NCBI GenBank assembly: GCA_003132865.1
Contig: PKYZ01000257.1
Span: 18,739-29,785, forward strand
Direction of reading: 5' to 3'
Source: Bryobacterales bacterium
GTDB taxonomy: Bacteria > Acidobacteriota > Terriglobia > Bryobacterales > Bryobacteraceae
DNA: 11,047 nucleotides
Below, in pieces: positions 1 to 6,362 of this stretch. The position numbers were made by a program, and so were the translations under genes. Positions within the stretch are counted from its first letter, which is position 1, and the number at the start of each line of letters is the position of its first letter. The notes under the pieces were generated by a model that did no database searches, was not told where the DNA came from, and saw nothing but the letters and a program-made list of their open reading frames with translations.

Positions 1-30
1 GCGTCCACGCCGGCCTGTTCGCACCACTTA

Positions 31-762
31 TCAGTCTAGCCAAGCATGCGAGGCGGTGGCGGAGACCGCTGCCATGGGCGGGATGGCGCCGAAGCGCCGC
101 TGGCGGGAATGGAACTGGCGGACGGCCGCTTCCAGATCGGCCGCATCGAAATCCGGCCACATGCGCCGGGAGAATATCAGTTCGGCGTAGGCGCACTCCC
201 ACAGCAGAAAATCGCTGAGGCGCTGCTCGCCGCCCGTGCGGATCAGCAGGTCCACCGGCGGACCCAATCGCTCCTCCAGGCACTCGCGGCAAACCAGGCC
301 AGCGTGCGCGGCATGCCGCACCGCCTCCGCAATGGCATCGCGTCCGGAGTAGTCTACCGCGATACGAAGCTGCAGTTTCGCTCCGGCGGCGGTTGCCGAT
401 TCGGCCAACGCGATGGCGGCGGGCAGTTCGCCGCCCAGGCGGTCGCGCCGCCCGATCACTTCGATGCGCACGCCGTTCTCCAGGCAGCGGCTGGTTTCCG
501 AGCGCAGATGCTCGGCCAGCAATTGCATCAGGCCGGCAACTTCCTCGGGCGGGCGCCGCCAATTGTCCGACGAGAAAGCGAACAGCGTCAGCACGCCGAT
601 GCCCAGGTCCGGCGCGGCTTCTACGGTGCGGCGCAAAGCGTCGGCGCCGGCGCGGTGTCCCGCCAGGCGCGGCAATCCGCGCGCCAGCGCCCAGCGGCCG
701 TTGCCGTCCATGATGATGGCCGCGTGCAGCCGGCCCGATTTGTTTTGAGTACTTTGCACCAT
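31..762 (-). CDS. uppS: Isoprenyl transferase (undecaprenyl diphosphate synthase)
   Basis: This cis-prenyltransferase condenses isopentenyl diphosphate with an allylic diphosphate to make the C55 carrier lipid for peptidoglycan and surface polysaccharides, at the cytoplasmic membrane face. At 243 residues it has the normal family length. Visible signatures are the IIMDGNGRW motif (catalytic Asp19), H36 in the following helix, the FAFSSDNW block (59-68), and a C-terminal RTGGEQR...LSDF...YAE block. In that block R175, R181, S183 and E194 line up with E. coli R194, R200, S202 and E213. The ATG at 762 is preceded by AAGGA at 6 nt spacing, which supports the start. It lies 24 bp downstream of the winged-helix regulator gene and is probably in the same transcription unit. 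The usual partners (cdsA, dxr, rseP) are not visible here, so it could be a second copy rather than the housekeeping one. Confidence 0.95.
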   Translation of the reverse strand: MVQSTQNKSGRLHAAIIMDGNGRWALARGLPRLAGHRAGADALRRTVEAAPDLGIGVLTLFAFSSDNWRRPPEEVAGLMQLLAEHLRSETSRCLENGVRIEVIGRRDRLGGELPAAIALAESATAAGAKLQLRIAVDYSGRDAIAEAVRHAAHAGLVCRECLEERLGPPVDLLIRTGGEQRLSDFLLWECAYAELIFSRRMWPDFDAADLEAAVRQFHSRQRRFGAIPPMAAVSATASHAWLD

Positions 763-786
763 AAAGTATCCTTATAAAAAAGGGGA

Positions 787-1149
787 CTACCTCTCCCGCA
801 TCGTGCCGATGAGGGCCTCCATGTGATCCAGGTAGCGCTCCAGCGCGCGCCGTCCCACGGCGGTCAGACGATACTGGGTCTTGGGCAGCCGGTTCTCGAA
901 CGACTTGCTGCAGGCGACATACTGCGCGTCTTCGAGTTTGCGCGCGTGCACGCTGAGATTGCCGTCGGTGGTCTCCAGCAGCTTCTTCAGCTCGTTGAAA
1001 GTCAACGATTCGTTGACGGCCAATGCGCTCAGAATGCCGAGACGCAGGCGCTCATGAATCAGCCGGTCGAGCTTGGGAGCGCCGCCCACAATTTCAGCGG
1101 GGCGCATTTTCCTTTCCCGTTCGCGCGGGAGCGCGTTTTGCTTAGCCAC
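787..1149 (-). CDS. Winged-helix transcriptional regulator (HTH_34-like)
   Basis: This is a 120-residue single-domain DNA-binding protein. After a basic N-terminus, residues 28-110 read like the winged-helix family known as HTH_34 (MarR/ArsR-related): a first helix with HERLRLGILSAL, LTFNELKKLL, a recognition helix around residues 60-77 (TTDGNLSVHARKLED), and a wing with SKSFENRLPKTQYRLT. It has no effector domain. The start is uncertain. The GTG at 1149 overlaps the stop of the upstream membrane-protein gene (GTGGCTAA). An ATG at 1107 preceded by GGGAAAGGAAA would give a 106-residue protein that keeps the whole domain. It sits between the membrane protein and uppS on one strand, which suggests a co-transcribed regulator; this arrangement is familiar from Acidobacteria. 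The target is unknown. Confidence 0.85.
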   Translation of the reverse strand: MAKQNALPRERERKMRPAEIVGGAPKLDRLIHERLRLGILSALAVNESLTFNELKKLLETTDGNLSVHARKLEDAQYVACSKSFENRLPKTQYRLTAVGRRALERYLDHMEALIGTMRER

Positions 1150-1756
1150 CGTATTTCACCTTGATCAAAATGCCAAACAAGATATGCAGGCCGCCAAAGC
1201 CCGCCGCCAGAAGCGAATTGCCCCAGGCGGCCGGCGCAAACAAGGCCACGGCGCCTATGGCCATGAAACAGATTCCCATCACCGGTACCACCTTCACGGA
1301 GGCCGCGCCGCCGCACAGCACGCCCGTCCCGTAGAGCAGCAGCCAGACGCCGGGCAGCGCGGCGGTCAAGCCCGCGCGAAACAGCACCAGAGTCAATAGC
1401 GCGCCCGCCAGCAGGGGCGGCGCGAAGCCCAGCAGGAATTTGCGGCCGGGTCCGGAAAGCAGCGGCATGCCCACCTTGTGCGACTTGCGGGCGGCGGCTG
1501 CCACACCGATCAGACACGCCAGCACGGCCTCACCCAGCCAGGCCGCCAGCCAGGAGTCCGCGTTCCACATGCGCCGCGCCAGCGCCGCCACCGCCAGGGC
1601 TGTGCACCCCAGCACGATGCCGCCCACGCCCGGCACCGCCGTGAAAGCCCCGGCCCGCTCCATCGCGGAGCGGATGTACTGCAGGTTATCGAAAGCGTGC
1701 GCTTGTATCGCTACCGGTTCGGGGCGCGGCTGGCGGATAGGGTGAACAACGGCCAC
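1142..1756 (-). CDS. Six-helix integral membrane protein, function unknown
   Basis: This is a hydrophobic protein with about six predicted membrane spans, preceded by a short cytoplasmic-looking N-terminal helix (QAHAFDNLQYIRSAMERA). I do not recognise a biochemical function. It resembles an acidobacterial family of hypothetical membrane proteins usually encoded next to HTH_34 regulators, as here. The open frame extends to an ATG at 1807, but a near-consensus promoter lies at 1763-1791 inside that extension. I therefore place the start at GTG 1756 (204 residues), which falls where transcription should begin (leaderless). The next ATG, at 1663, would cut off the conserved-looking N-terminal helix. 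The stop overlaps the regulator's GTG by 8 bp, so the two are probably coupled. It may act as a sensor or modulator for the regulator; that is only inference. Confidence 0.8.
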   Translation of the reverse strand: MAVVHPIRQPRPEPVAIQAHAFDNLQYIRSAMERAGAFTAVPGVGGIVLGCTALAVAALARRMWNADSWLAAWLGEAVLACLIGVAAAARKSHKVGMPLLSGPGRKFLLGFAPPLLAGALLTLVLFRAGLTAALPGVWLLLYGTGVLCGGAASVKVVPVMGICFMAIGAVALFAPAAWGNSLLAAGFGGLHILFGILIKVKYGG

Positions 1757-1762
1757 GAACCG

Positions 1763-1791
1763 ATTATAGAACGAACGCCCACGTTGTGCAA
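1763..1791 (-). promoter_or_regulatory. Sigma-70-type promoter for the membrane protein/regulator/uppS unit
   Basis: On the minus strand TTGCAC (1791-1786) and TATAAT (1768-1763) are separated by exactly 17 bp. The -10 is perfect and the -35 matches 5 of 6. The expected start, 7 nt after the -10, is the G at 1756, the first base of a GTG in frame with the membrane protein. Confidence 0.75.
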
Positions 1792-1819
1792 GTACTTTTT
1801 GAGGCAAAGCAGCGCCGCT

Positions 1820-2884
1820 CTAAGCGCGGCTGACAAACCGGAAGAACAGCGCCTGCTTGGAAACCGGCTCCGACCGCGCGGCGAGCGACGCCATCTGGCG
1901 CTCGCTGAGCGGCGTGAACTCGCGCGCCAGTTGGACATTCTCTTCCAGTTGCGCGATCGAATCGCAGCCGATAATCACCGTGCTGACCGGGTGCGAGAGC
2001 GAATAATACAGCGCCTCGCGCATGGTGAACGGCCCCGGCGTGGTGGCGATCACGGCGCCTTCCCACGAGTGTTGTTGGCGCTCCAGCGGCGGCGGAGTCC
2101 AACCGGCCAGCAGCCGGCTGCGTCCCGGCACCTTCATGCCGACGATCCCCATTTGCTTCTCCACCGCCAGCGGCAAGAGCTGTTCCTGGAAGCTGTAGTG
2201 GTGCCGGTCGGCTGCGTTCAGGGCCAGCAGAATGGTGTCGAACGGATGGCGGCGGACGGCCTCCATCAACGGCTCGGGGCGGAAGTGGCCGGTGACGCCC
2301 AGATAGCGCACCATCTTCTGCTCCTGCGCCTGCCGCAGCGCTTCCATGGCGCCGCCTTTGGCGAACAACGCGTCCACGTCCTCCGCCAGGCCGATGTCGT
2401 GCAATTGCCAAAGATCCAAATGGTCCGTCTGCAACAGCTTCAAGGATTGCTCGAGCATGCGCAGGGACCCGTCGCGCGTGCGCTCCTTGGTCTTGCTGGC
2501 CAGGAATGCCTGCGCGCGGCGCCGCTTCATCACCTGGCCGATGTAGCGTTCGCTCCAGCGTTCCGGGCCGCCATAAATCGAGGACGTGTCGATGTAATTC
2601 ACTCCCAGATCGAGCGCCCGCTCCACAATCGGCACGGCGACGGCTTCGTTGTGCGCGCGCTCCAGCGCCGCTTGGCCGCCGAGGCTGAAGATGCCGACCT
2701 TGTACCCGGTGCGCCCGAGGTTGCGCACTGGCATGGCCTGCGCGTCGGTTGCGTGCGGTGCGGGTGGTGCGCTGGGCGTTTGGCCGGCGGCGGCACCGCC
2801 CATCAGTCCCGCGGCTGCGGCCCCGCCTAATTTCAGGAAAGCTCGTCTATTGGCCGCTTCGCGGTCCGGGGTTCTTTTTTTCAC
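1820..2884 (-). CDS. Aldo/keto reductase with Tat signal peptide
   Basis: This is an NAD(P)H-dependent aldo/keto reductase-fold protein of 354 residues. The N-terminus holds a twin-arginine signal (NRRAFLKLGG, Arg13-Arg14) followed by an Ala/Gly-rich hydrophobic stretch and a likely cleavage region near residue 35, so export of the folded protein is predicted. The catalytic tetrad is complete: D99 and Y104 (YIDTSSIYG), K131 (LASKTK) and H162 (LWQLHD). The C-terminal part contains TVIIGCDSIAQLEENV, typical of the cofactor-binding end. The open frame extends to 2956, but I chose GTG 2884 because AAGGAGG lies 5 nt upstream (2890-2896) and the Tat motif then sits at the usual position. Acidobacteria carry many such Tat-exported reductases. 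The substrate cannot be told from sequence. It appears monocistronic, with the next gene starting about 60 bp past its stop. Confidence 0.93.
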   Translation of the reverse strand: MKKRTPDREAANRRAFLKLGGAAAAGLMGGAAAGQTPSAPPAPHATDAQAMPVRNLGRTGYKVGIFSLGGQAALERAHNEAVAVPIVERALDLGVNYIDTSSIYGGPERWSERYIGQVMKRRRAQAFLASKTKERTRDGSLRMLEQSLKLLQTDHLDLWQLHDIGLAEDVDALFAKGGAMEALRQAQEQKMVRYLGVTGHFRPEPLMEAVRRHPFDTILLALNAADRHHYSFQEQLLPLAVEKQMGIVGMKVPGRSRLLAGWTPPPLERQQHSWEGAVIATTPGPFTMREALYYSLSHPVSTVIIGCDSIAQLEENVQLAREFTPLSERQMASLAARSEPVSKQALFFRFVSRA

Positions 2885-2889
2885 GCGTT

Positions 2890-2916
2890 CCTCCTTACGG
2901 ACGAAACTCCAGTATA
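2890..2916 (-). promoter_or_regulatory. Ribosome-binding site and probable -10 box of the aldo/keto reductase gene
   Basis: AAGGAGG (2896-2890 on the minus strand) sits 5 nt before GTG 2884 and decides the start. TATACT (2916-2911) is a good -10 box. The hexamer 17 bp further upstream (CCGTCA) is a poor -35, so any promoter may need an activator. Confidence 0.5.
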
Positions 2917-2985
2917 CTCGCGGGCGGCCGGTTTGACGGGCGCATGAACGGCCCACGCGACATGCTGTGACGGCTATCGGTCCAG

Positions 2986-3021
2986 TTGTGCACGATTGGG
3001 CAGAATTGTGCGTCGTTGTGC
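2986..3021. repeat. Four helically phased TTGTGC repeats
   Basis: TTGTGC occurs at 2986, 3006 and 3016, and TTGGGC at 2996, so four copies lie at exact 10-bp steps. This places one face of each repeat on the same side of the helix, about 70-105 bp upstream of the reductase -10 box. It could be a cooperative regulator-binding site; that is inferred from spacing alone. Confidence 0.4.
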
Positions 3022-3057
3022 GTTTGAAGCTGCGCCCGAATTTGACCGAACAAAGCC

Positions 3058-3075
3058 GATTTTACCTTTAAAATC
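3058..3075. repeat. Perfect 7-bp inverted repeat
   Basis: GATTTTA - CCTT - TAAAATC forms a perfect inverted repeat with a 4-base spacer in an AT-rich patch. It could be an operator or a small hairpin. No U-tract or adjacent gene end supports a terminator. Confidence 0.35.
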
Positions 3076-3821
3076 AATGGTTTGACATATGGCAACTATC
3101 TAAATCAGACCGGTGGCAGTGGGGCAGGGCCGGTTGCGACTGGTCCGGGAGGCGGATGGCAAACCAGGCGAACAAAACTCGAAAACGGAGAGCGGTAGAG
3201 CGATCGTTTGGGGGCAGGAATTCTGACGTTCAATGAACCGGCGGGCTGTCGTGCGGAGCGCCAAGCGGATGAGCGTAGAAGGCACTTGCTACTCGATGCG
3301 AGTATAGCACGGCGTCGAAGGGGTTTCGGCTGGACGATTGGCGTTGGGCATTTGTTTTCAGTGGATTGTCGTGGCTTCGCATTGTGTGATCGTCGATTCG
3401 CTTGGCGAGCATCGCCTCTCCGAGCGGTCCTCGGCGACCAGAGGGCAGACCCGCCCAGGCTGACCTCGTCCTCAAGCTGGGTTGTTCGGTCGTTCGGTCC
3501 CCAAAACGGACTTGTGGCCCGCGTCGGTTCCAAGTCTCCAACCTGCGCGTTTTCGGCCAGTTGACGCGACGGGGACTTACCAGGACTGATCTCCCAGAAC
3601 GCCGTTTCCGGTCCTTCGTACGGTCACCGGAAGAAGTTCGGGTCGCCGACTACGCGCTCATCTCGAAGGCGGATCCCCAGAAGTAAGCGCACATCCCACT
3701 CCCATTTTCTCTGAGATACGTTGGCGCGCGCTCGGTCTTTATTAGCGGCAGCGTTTTGCGCAGCAAAGCGGACAAAGGGACTAACCTACGCAGCCTCGAA
3801 TTCCGGCTCAACGTCATCGGG

Positions 3822-4626
3822 CTAGAGTTCAATCAGGACCGGATCGCCGACGCCGCTCTCCGGGTAGTGAGGACAGGGCGCAACCGGAAGGTTCCGGAGT
3901 GTGATGCTTTCCCTGATGGTACCTTTGGTTTCCGTCATATGATTGATACGCGTGGGCGCGGCCCTGGCCGGTCCAGTTTGTCAGGAGATCTACGGCCAGT
4001 CCGACGGCCGTGGACGCCAGAACACCATTGGGCCAGACCACCTGCGGACGAGGACCTGCGTCGCCGTAGCGGGCAGCTTCCTGCGCCAGCCTCTCATCCG
4101 TGAGGAATCCCATACACCTCATGCACGGCCCGCCCGGCGATGACAGGATCACTTGGCCGCCAATGACCGGCCTGCCCTTCCCGTGCACGTCCATGCCTAT
4201 GTCGATGTAGTGCATCAGGTACCGCCTGCATGCAACTTCGAGTTCGTGGCGCCCCTGGTAGCTGTCCACACACCCGAAGACGATTTGACATTCCCGCAGC
4301 GGTTCCGGATTCTCCTGCCACCTGCAGGCGAAGCCCCTGACCGATGCCTCAGGTTGCAGGCCATAAATCATCATCTTCGCCAGATGAAGTTTGGGTGTCC
4401 CGGCAAGCGCATCCGCCGACGTCGCGCCAACAAGCCGGTTCAAGTTTGATTCCTCGACGATGTCATCATCGTATAGTACGTAGCGTTCAAAGCCGATGAG
4501 GGCTAGTTGTTGAACGATGTGTGAACCGCCGCCGCCGAGCCCGGCCACGCCCATGGTGCAGCGGGAAATCAGTTCGTCGGCGGTCCGCCCGAGAAAAGAC
4601 TGCCGGGAATAGCGATCTGAACTCAC
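3822..4626 (-). CDS. E1-like activating enzyme (ThiF fold) of a Ubl system, frameshifted near its 3' end
   Basis: This is a ThiF/MoeB-fold adenylating enzyme that should activate the C-terminal glycine of the Ubl protein encoded upstream. With GTG 4626 as residue 1, the Rossmann nucleotide loop is GLGGGGS (29-35), followed by an acidic strand end and SNLNR (R64), CVDS (D121) and a CMRC pair (C168, C171). GTG 4626 is chosen because it overlaps the JAB stop (GTGA) and has GGAGG 8 nt upstream. The open frame, as it stands, shifts after YDGN (residue 233) into a basic tail of unrelated look, ending at 3829. Dropping one C at 3927/3928 restores 34 residues containing KGTI, CPHY and GVGDPVL, ending at a TAG at 3822 (267 residues). 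The CMRC and CPH residues could form a zinc site. The base may be a real mutation or a sequencing error. The bilD-equivalent position is last in the operon. Confidence 0.88.
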
Positions 4627-5147
4627 TCTGAGATCCTCCGCACAAACACGCCAACCGGCACCCCGATCACGCTGAGGCAACCAGCGCGAACCGCCTCCCT
4701 GCCTCCGGGGAGCCACACCCAAGCCGATCCGTGATCGCGACTCAAGATGATGATCCCGTGCGCTGCCTCGCGACCCACGGACTGGAATCCTGGAATGAGC
4801 CTTGGAATCTCGTTGGTATCAACCTTGCTCATGCCGGTTTCGCCGTTGTGGCCGTGAAGATGAATGTGGAAAATGCCTTCGCGCGCCGCTCGTCCGTGAT
4901 ATACCGTCTGCATTGCCCATGTCATGGCTTCGCTTCCGATACGCGCACCAACGGCAGGATCGTCGATGTACTGCTGATCCGGAATCGAATGATACCGGTT
5001 TAACAGAATGAGCTTTCCGTGATCGGCGAGAGAGCCGATACGTGCGAAAGCAAATCCGACTCTCTCCGCCGCAAAAGGGTGTGGCCGGACCAGGTCGTGC
5101 ATAATCCGGTCGTACAGGGCGCCCGTCAGTTTGACCTCGATTCTCAT
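4623..5147 (-). CDS. JAB/JAMM (Mov34/MPN) metalloprotease, predicted deubiquitinase-like
   Basis: This is a zinc peptidase of the JAB/MPN family, 174 residues, a normal length for a stand-alone prokaryotic JAB domain. The full JAMM motif is present: upstream Glu28 (AAERVGF), then H94-I-H96, ten residues, S107, two residues, D110. Its predicted jobs are trimming the Ubl precursor to expose its glycine end and removing the Ubl from targets. ATG 5147 overlaps the E2 stop (ATGA), with AAGGA just upstream. Its own stop overlaps the E1 start (GTGA), so translation of the three enzymes is probably coupled. It occupies the bilC-like slot of an A-B-C-D ordered operon. Confidence 0.92.
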   Translation of the reverse strand: MRIEVKLTGALYDRIMHDLVRPHPFAAERVGFAFARIGSLADHGKLILLNRYHSIPDQQYIDDPAVGARIGSEAMTWAMQTVYHGRAAREGIFHIHLHGHNGETGMSKVDTNEIPRLIPGFQSVGREAAHGIIILSRDHGSAWVWLPGGREAVRAGCLSVIGVPVGVFVRRISE

Positions 5148-5494
5148 TTTTCCTTCGTGAAACCGTTCAGGTGGGCGATCAGGAGTCGAGCTAACGTCGG
5201 GTCCTTAAGCTCAACCTTCCAGGAGAAAGCAAGCCAGTTCCTCTCTGCGATCCGCGCGTTGCTCACATTCCAGTTCCGGGTATAAGGCGAGCCGACCTGC
5301 ACCGACAGGAACAACCTCGACGGATACCCATCACGCGCCACCGGGCAAAGAAGTCCGTCACACACGGCGGGTGTGCACCCGGCCGGAAGGCGAAGCTGCT
5401 CCAGGTACAGGAAGGTTACTCCGCCTTCAGGCACGGCCTTAAGCTTGGTGCAATAGCGCTTCAGTTCCTCAAGCTGATACTGCGGAAATTCCAT
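5144..5494 (-). CDS. E2/UBC-like conjugating protein (Prok-E2_E-like)
   Basis: This is a 116-residue protein that I assign to the prokaryotic E2/UBC families, most likely family E. The assignment rests on the block LPAGCTPAVCDGLLCP (36-51), the conserved-looking RDGYPSRLF (54-62) and NWN...RNWLAFSW (74-92), and on its place between a multiubiquitin gene and JAB/E1 genes. It should carry the Ubl as a thioester. Candidate active-site cysteines are C40, C45 and C50; C50, just before the RDGYPSR segment, seems most plausible but is not proven. It starts at ATG 5494, 9 bp after the Ubl stop, with AGGG in the gap, and ends in an ATGA overlap with the JAB gene. The UBC fold is much shorter than in eukaryotic E2s. 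Confidence 0.8.
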   Translation of the reverse strand: MEFPQYQLEELKRYCTKLKAVPEGGVTFLYLEQLRLPAGCTPAVCDGLLCPVARDGYPSRLFLSVQVGSPYTRNWNVSNARIAERNWLAFSWKVELKDPTLARLLIAHLNGFTKEK

Positions 5495-5503
5495 GGCACC
5501 CTG

Positions 5504-6013
5504 CTACGAGGACCCTCCGGTCTGTACCTGCGAGTGGAAGATCTCGCAACCGCAGATCGTGACCGGAATACTCGGGGGCAGTGGCAGGGGCGGCCCATCA
5601 TTCTCCTCCAGCAGGATGTATCCCTCCGGGGTTTCATCGACCTTGGAGAGGATCTCCGCCACCGTGCGCTCGCCCCGCTCGATTTGATACGGCTTGTCGT
5701 TGATGAAAACGGTCACAATCTCCTTGTGGGCGGTGATGAAGCCCTTCAGGCCGTGTTTGCGGAGATCCACAGTCTCGCCCGGTTCGACGACGTTATTCTT
5801 GCAGTGCACGAATTCCTCGATCAGCTCAAACGCGCACGGGCGCTTACCGACCCTTGCCAAGAGCACCTCCACGTTTGGATGCGGCGTCTCGACTCTGACT
5901 GTCTCGCAATCGATACGAACGACATAGCGGCGAGCGAGGGGGACGGGTTCGCCTCGATTCAAGCACTCCTCAACGTCAACTTCTTCGATTTCAAAGGCCT
6001 GTTCGATTTCCAA
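5504..6013 (-). CDS. Multiubiquitin (two-domain ubiquitin-like modifier)
   Basis: This 169-residue protein has two tandem beta-grasp ubiquitin-like domains after an acidic N-terminal arm. Domain 1 (about 29-95) has the Multi_ubiq look: YVVRIDCETVRV, then LLARVGKRP, then GETVDLRKHGLKGF. Domain 2 (about 100-160) begins VFINDKPYQIERGERTVAEIL and runs into a PPLPLPP segment and VTICGC. The protein ends QTGGSS, so removing two residues would expose a di-glycine, as with ubiquitin-family precursors. This makes it the predicted modifier conjugated by the downstream E1/E2. The start is TTG 6013: AAAGGAGGG (6030-6022) lies 9 nt upstream and no better start follows. It is the first gene of the minus-strand operon. 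Two-domain architecture resembles ISG15-like BilA of anti-phage Bil systems; equivalence is inferred. Confidence 0.88.
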   Translation of the reverse strand: MEIEQAFEIEEVDVEECLNRGEPVPLARRYVVRIDCETVRVETPHPNVEVLLARVGKRPCAFELIEEFVHCKNNVVEPGETVDLRKHGLKGFITAHKEIVTVFINDKPYQIERGERTVAEILSKVDETPEGYILLEENDGPPLPLPPSIPVTICGCEIFHSQVQTGGSS

Positions 6014-6071
6014 TTGGTGAGCCCTCCTTTAGTGGCTCCATGGACTACCATACCATAAATGGCTAACGGAT

Positions 6072-6120
6072 GGCCAAAAAATATTTATAAGGCAGTCATT
6101 TTATACTTGTTTTTTTGGCC
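6072..6120. promoter_or_regulatory. Perfect 10-bp inverted repeat in the divergent control region
   Basis: GGCCAAAAAA (6072-6081) and TTTTTTGGCC (6111-6120) are exact reverse complements with centres 39 bp apart. They flank an AT-rich core (TTATAAGGCAGTCATTTTATAC). The right arm overlaps the -35 region of the plus-strand promoter. The left arm lies 59-68 bp upstream of the multiubiquitin TTG, with two overlapping TATGGT hexamers (6047-6057) as possible -10 boxes for that operon. A dimeric or looping regulator such as the RHH or XRE protein encoded alongside is a reasonable candidate ligand. Confidence 0.55.
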
Positions 6121-6134
6121 GTCAGATGTATAAT
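6107..6134 (+). promoter_or_regulatory. Promoter of the RHH-GNAT-XRE-ImmA operon
   Basis: TTGTTT (6107-6112) and a perfect TATAAT (6129-6134) are 16 bp apart on the plus strand. The box overlaps an ATG at 6126, which is therefore unlikely to be the start of the first gene; the ATG at 6153 follows the expected transcription start at about 6141. Confidence 0.55.
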
Positions 6135-6152
6135 CAAGGAAGAGATAGACCG

Positions 6153-6362
6153 ATGAACACGAAGCGAACAATGACCCTGAACTTGACGGACCAGGAGATG
6201 CGTGTACTGGAAGAGCTTTCGAATCAAAAGGATCTGAGCAAAACCGCGATCCTCCGGCAGGCGCTGAGACTGTACCAGCTTTTGGAGGTAAAACTCTCTG
6301 AGGGGGGGAAGCTCTTCTTCGAGGACCAGAAGAAGGAGAAGGCGGAACTGATGGTGCTGTGA
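6153..6362 (+). CDS. Ribbon-helix-helix (CopG-like) DNA-binding protein
   Basis: This is a 69-residue protein with a short beta strand (TMTLNLT, 6-12) and two helices (DQEMRVLEELSNQ and SKTAILRQALRLYQLLE), the layout of an RHH domain (residues 6-46), plus a charged tail (KLFFEDQKKEKAEL). RHH proteins bind operators as dimers of dimers and often repress their own promoter or act as antitoxins. The ATG at 6153 is preferred over the in-frame ATG at 6126, which lies inside the -10 box. AAGGA lies about 12 nt upstream, so initiation may be weak. The stop overlaps the next gene's start (GTGA). A run of seven G at 6302-6308 sits inside the coding sequence and could be slippage-prone. It probably autoregulates this operon and may repress the divergent Ubl operon. 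Confidence 0.82.
   Translation: MNTKRTMTLNLTDQEMRVLEELSNQKDLSKTAILRQALRLYQLLEVKLSEGGKLFFEDQKKEKAELMVL

Larger units (their letters stand above)
2957..3821. other. About 860 bases without a convincing gene
   Basis: No frame on either strand looks like protein. The open frames present (for example 3208-3564 plus, 3105-3533 minus) are Arg/Ser/Pro-rich with no recognisable motif. What can be seen is a 10-bp-phased TTGTGC repeat (2986-3021), a 7-bp inverted repeat (3058-3075), an 8-bp tandem duplication GTTCGGTC (3484-3499), and an 8-bp stem with a three-base loop (3752-3770) that lacks a U-tract. The stretch separates the GC-rich chromosomal flank from the lower-GC accessory block and may contain the insertion junction or decayed sequence. 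Confidence 0.5.

Noticed and set aside
1..30. Possible start of another minus-strand gene after uppS
   Set aside because: GTG codons are present just past the uppS stop, but fewer than ten codons remain in the window, so nothing can be identified.
46..777. Plus-strand open frame of 243 codons over uppS
   Set aside because: It is the antisense shadow of uppS, which carries all catalytic motifs on the minus strand.
1808..1840. Small GC hairpin at the 3' end of the aldo/keto reductase gene as a terminator
   Set aside because: The stem is only about five pairs, overlaps the coding end, and has no clean U-tract after it.
1478..2830. Long plus-strand open frame (450 codons)
   Set aside because: It lies antisense to the membrane protein and the aldo/keto reductase, whose motifs are unmistakable. 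Its translation is Arg/His/Gln-rich with no domain, as expected for a shadow in GC-rich DNA.
3082..3106. TTGACA as a plus-strand -35 box
   Set aside because: No acceptable -10 lies 16-18 bp downstream and no gene follows on that strand.
3105..3564. Overlapping open frames on both strands in the gene-poor stretch
   Set aside because: Low-complexity Arg/Ser/Pro composition, no motif, no ribosome-binding site. I specifically looked for a DUF6527-like gene that would complete a Bub type I locus and saw none of its expected Cys/His/Trp motifs.
3752..3770. Eight-pair hairpin (one G-U) downstream of the E1 gene as a terminator
   Set aside because: On the minus strand it is followed by GCCGCTAATAAAG rather than a run of T, so it does not meet the intrinsic terminator pattern.
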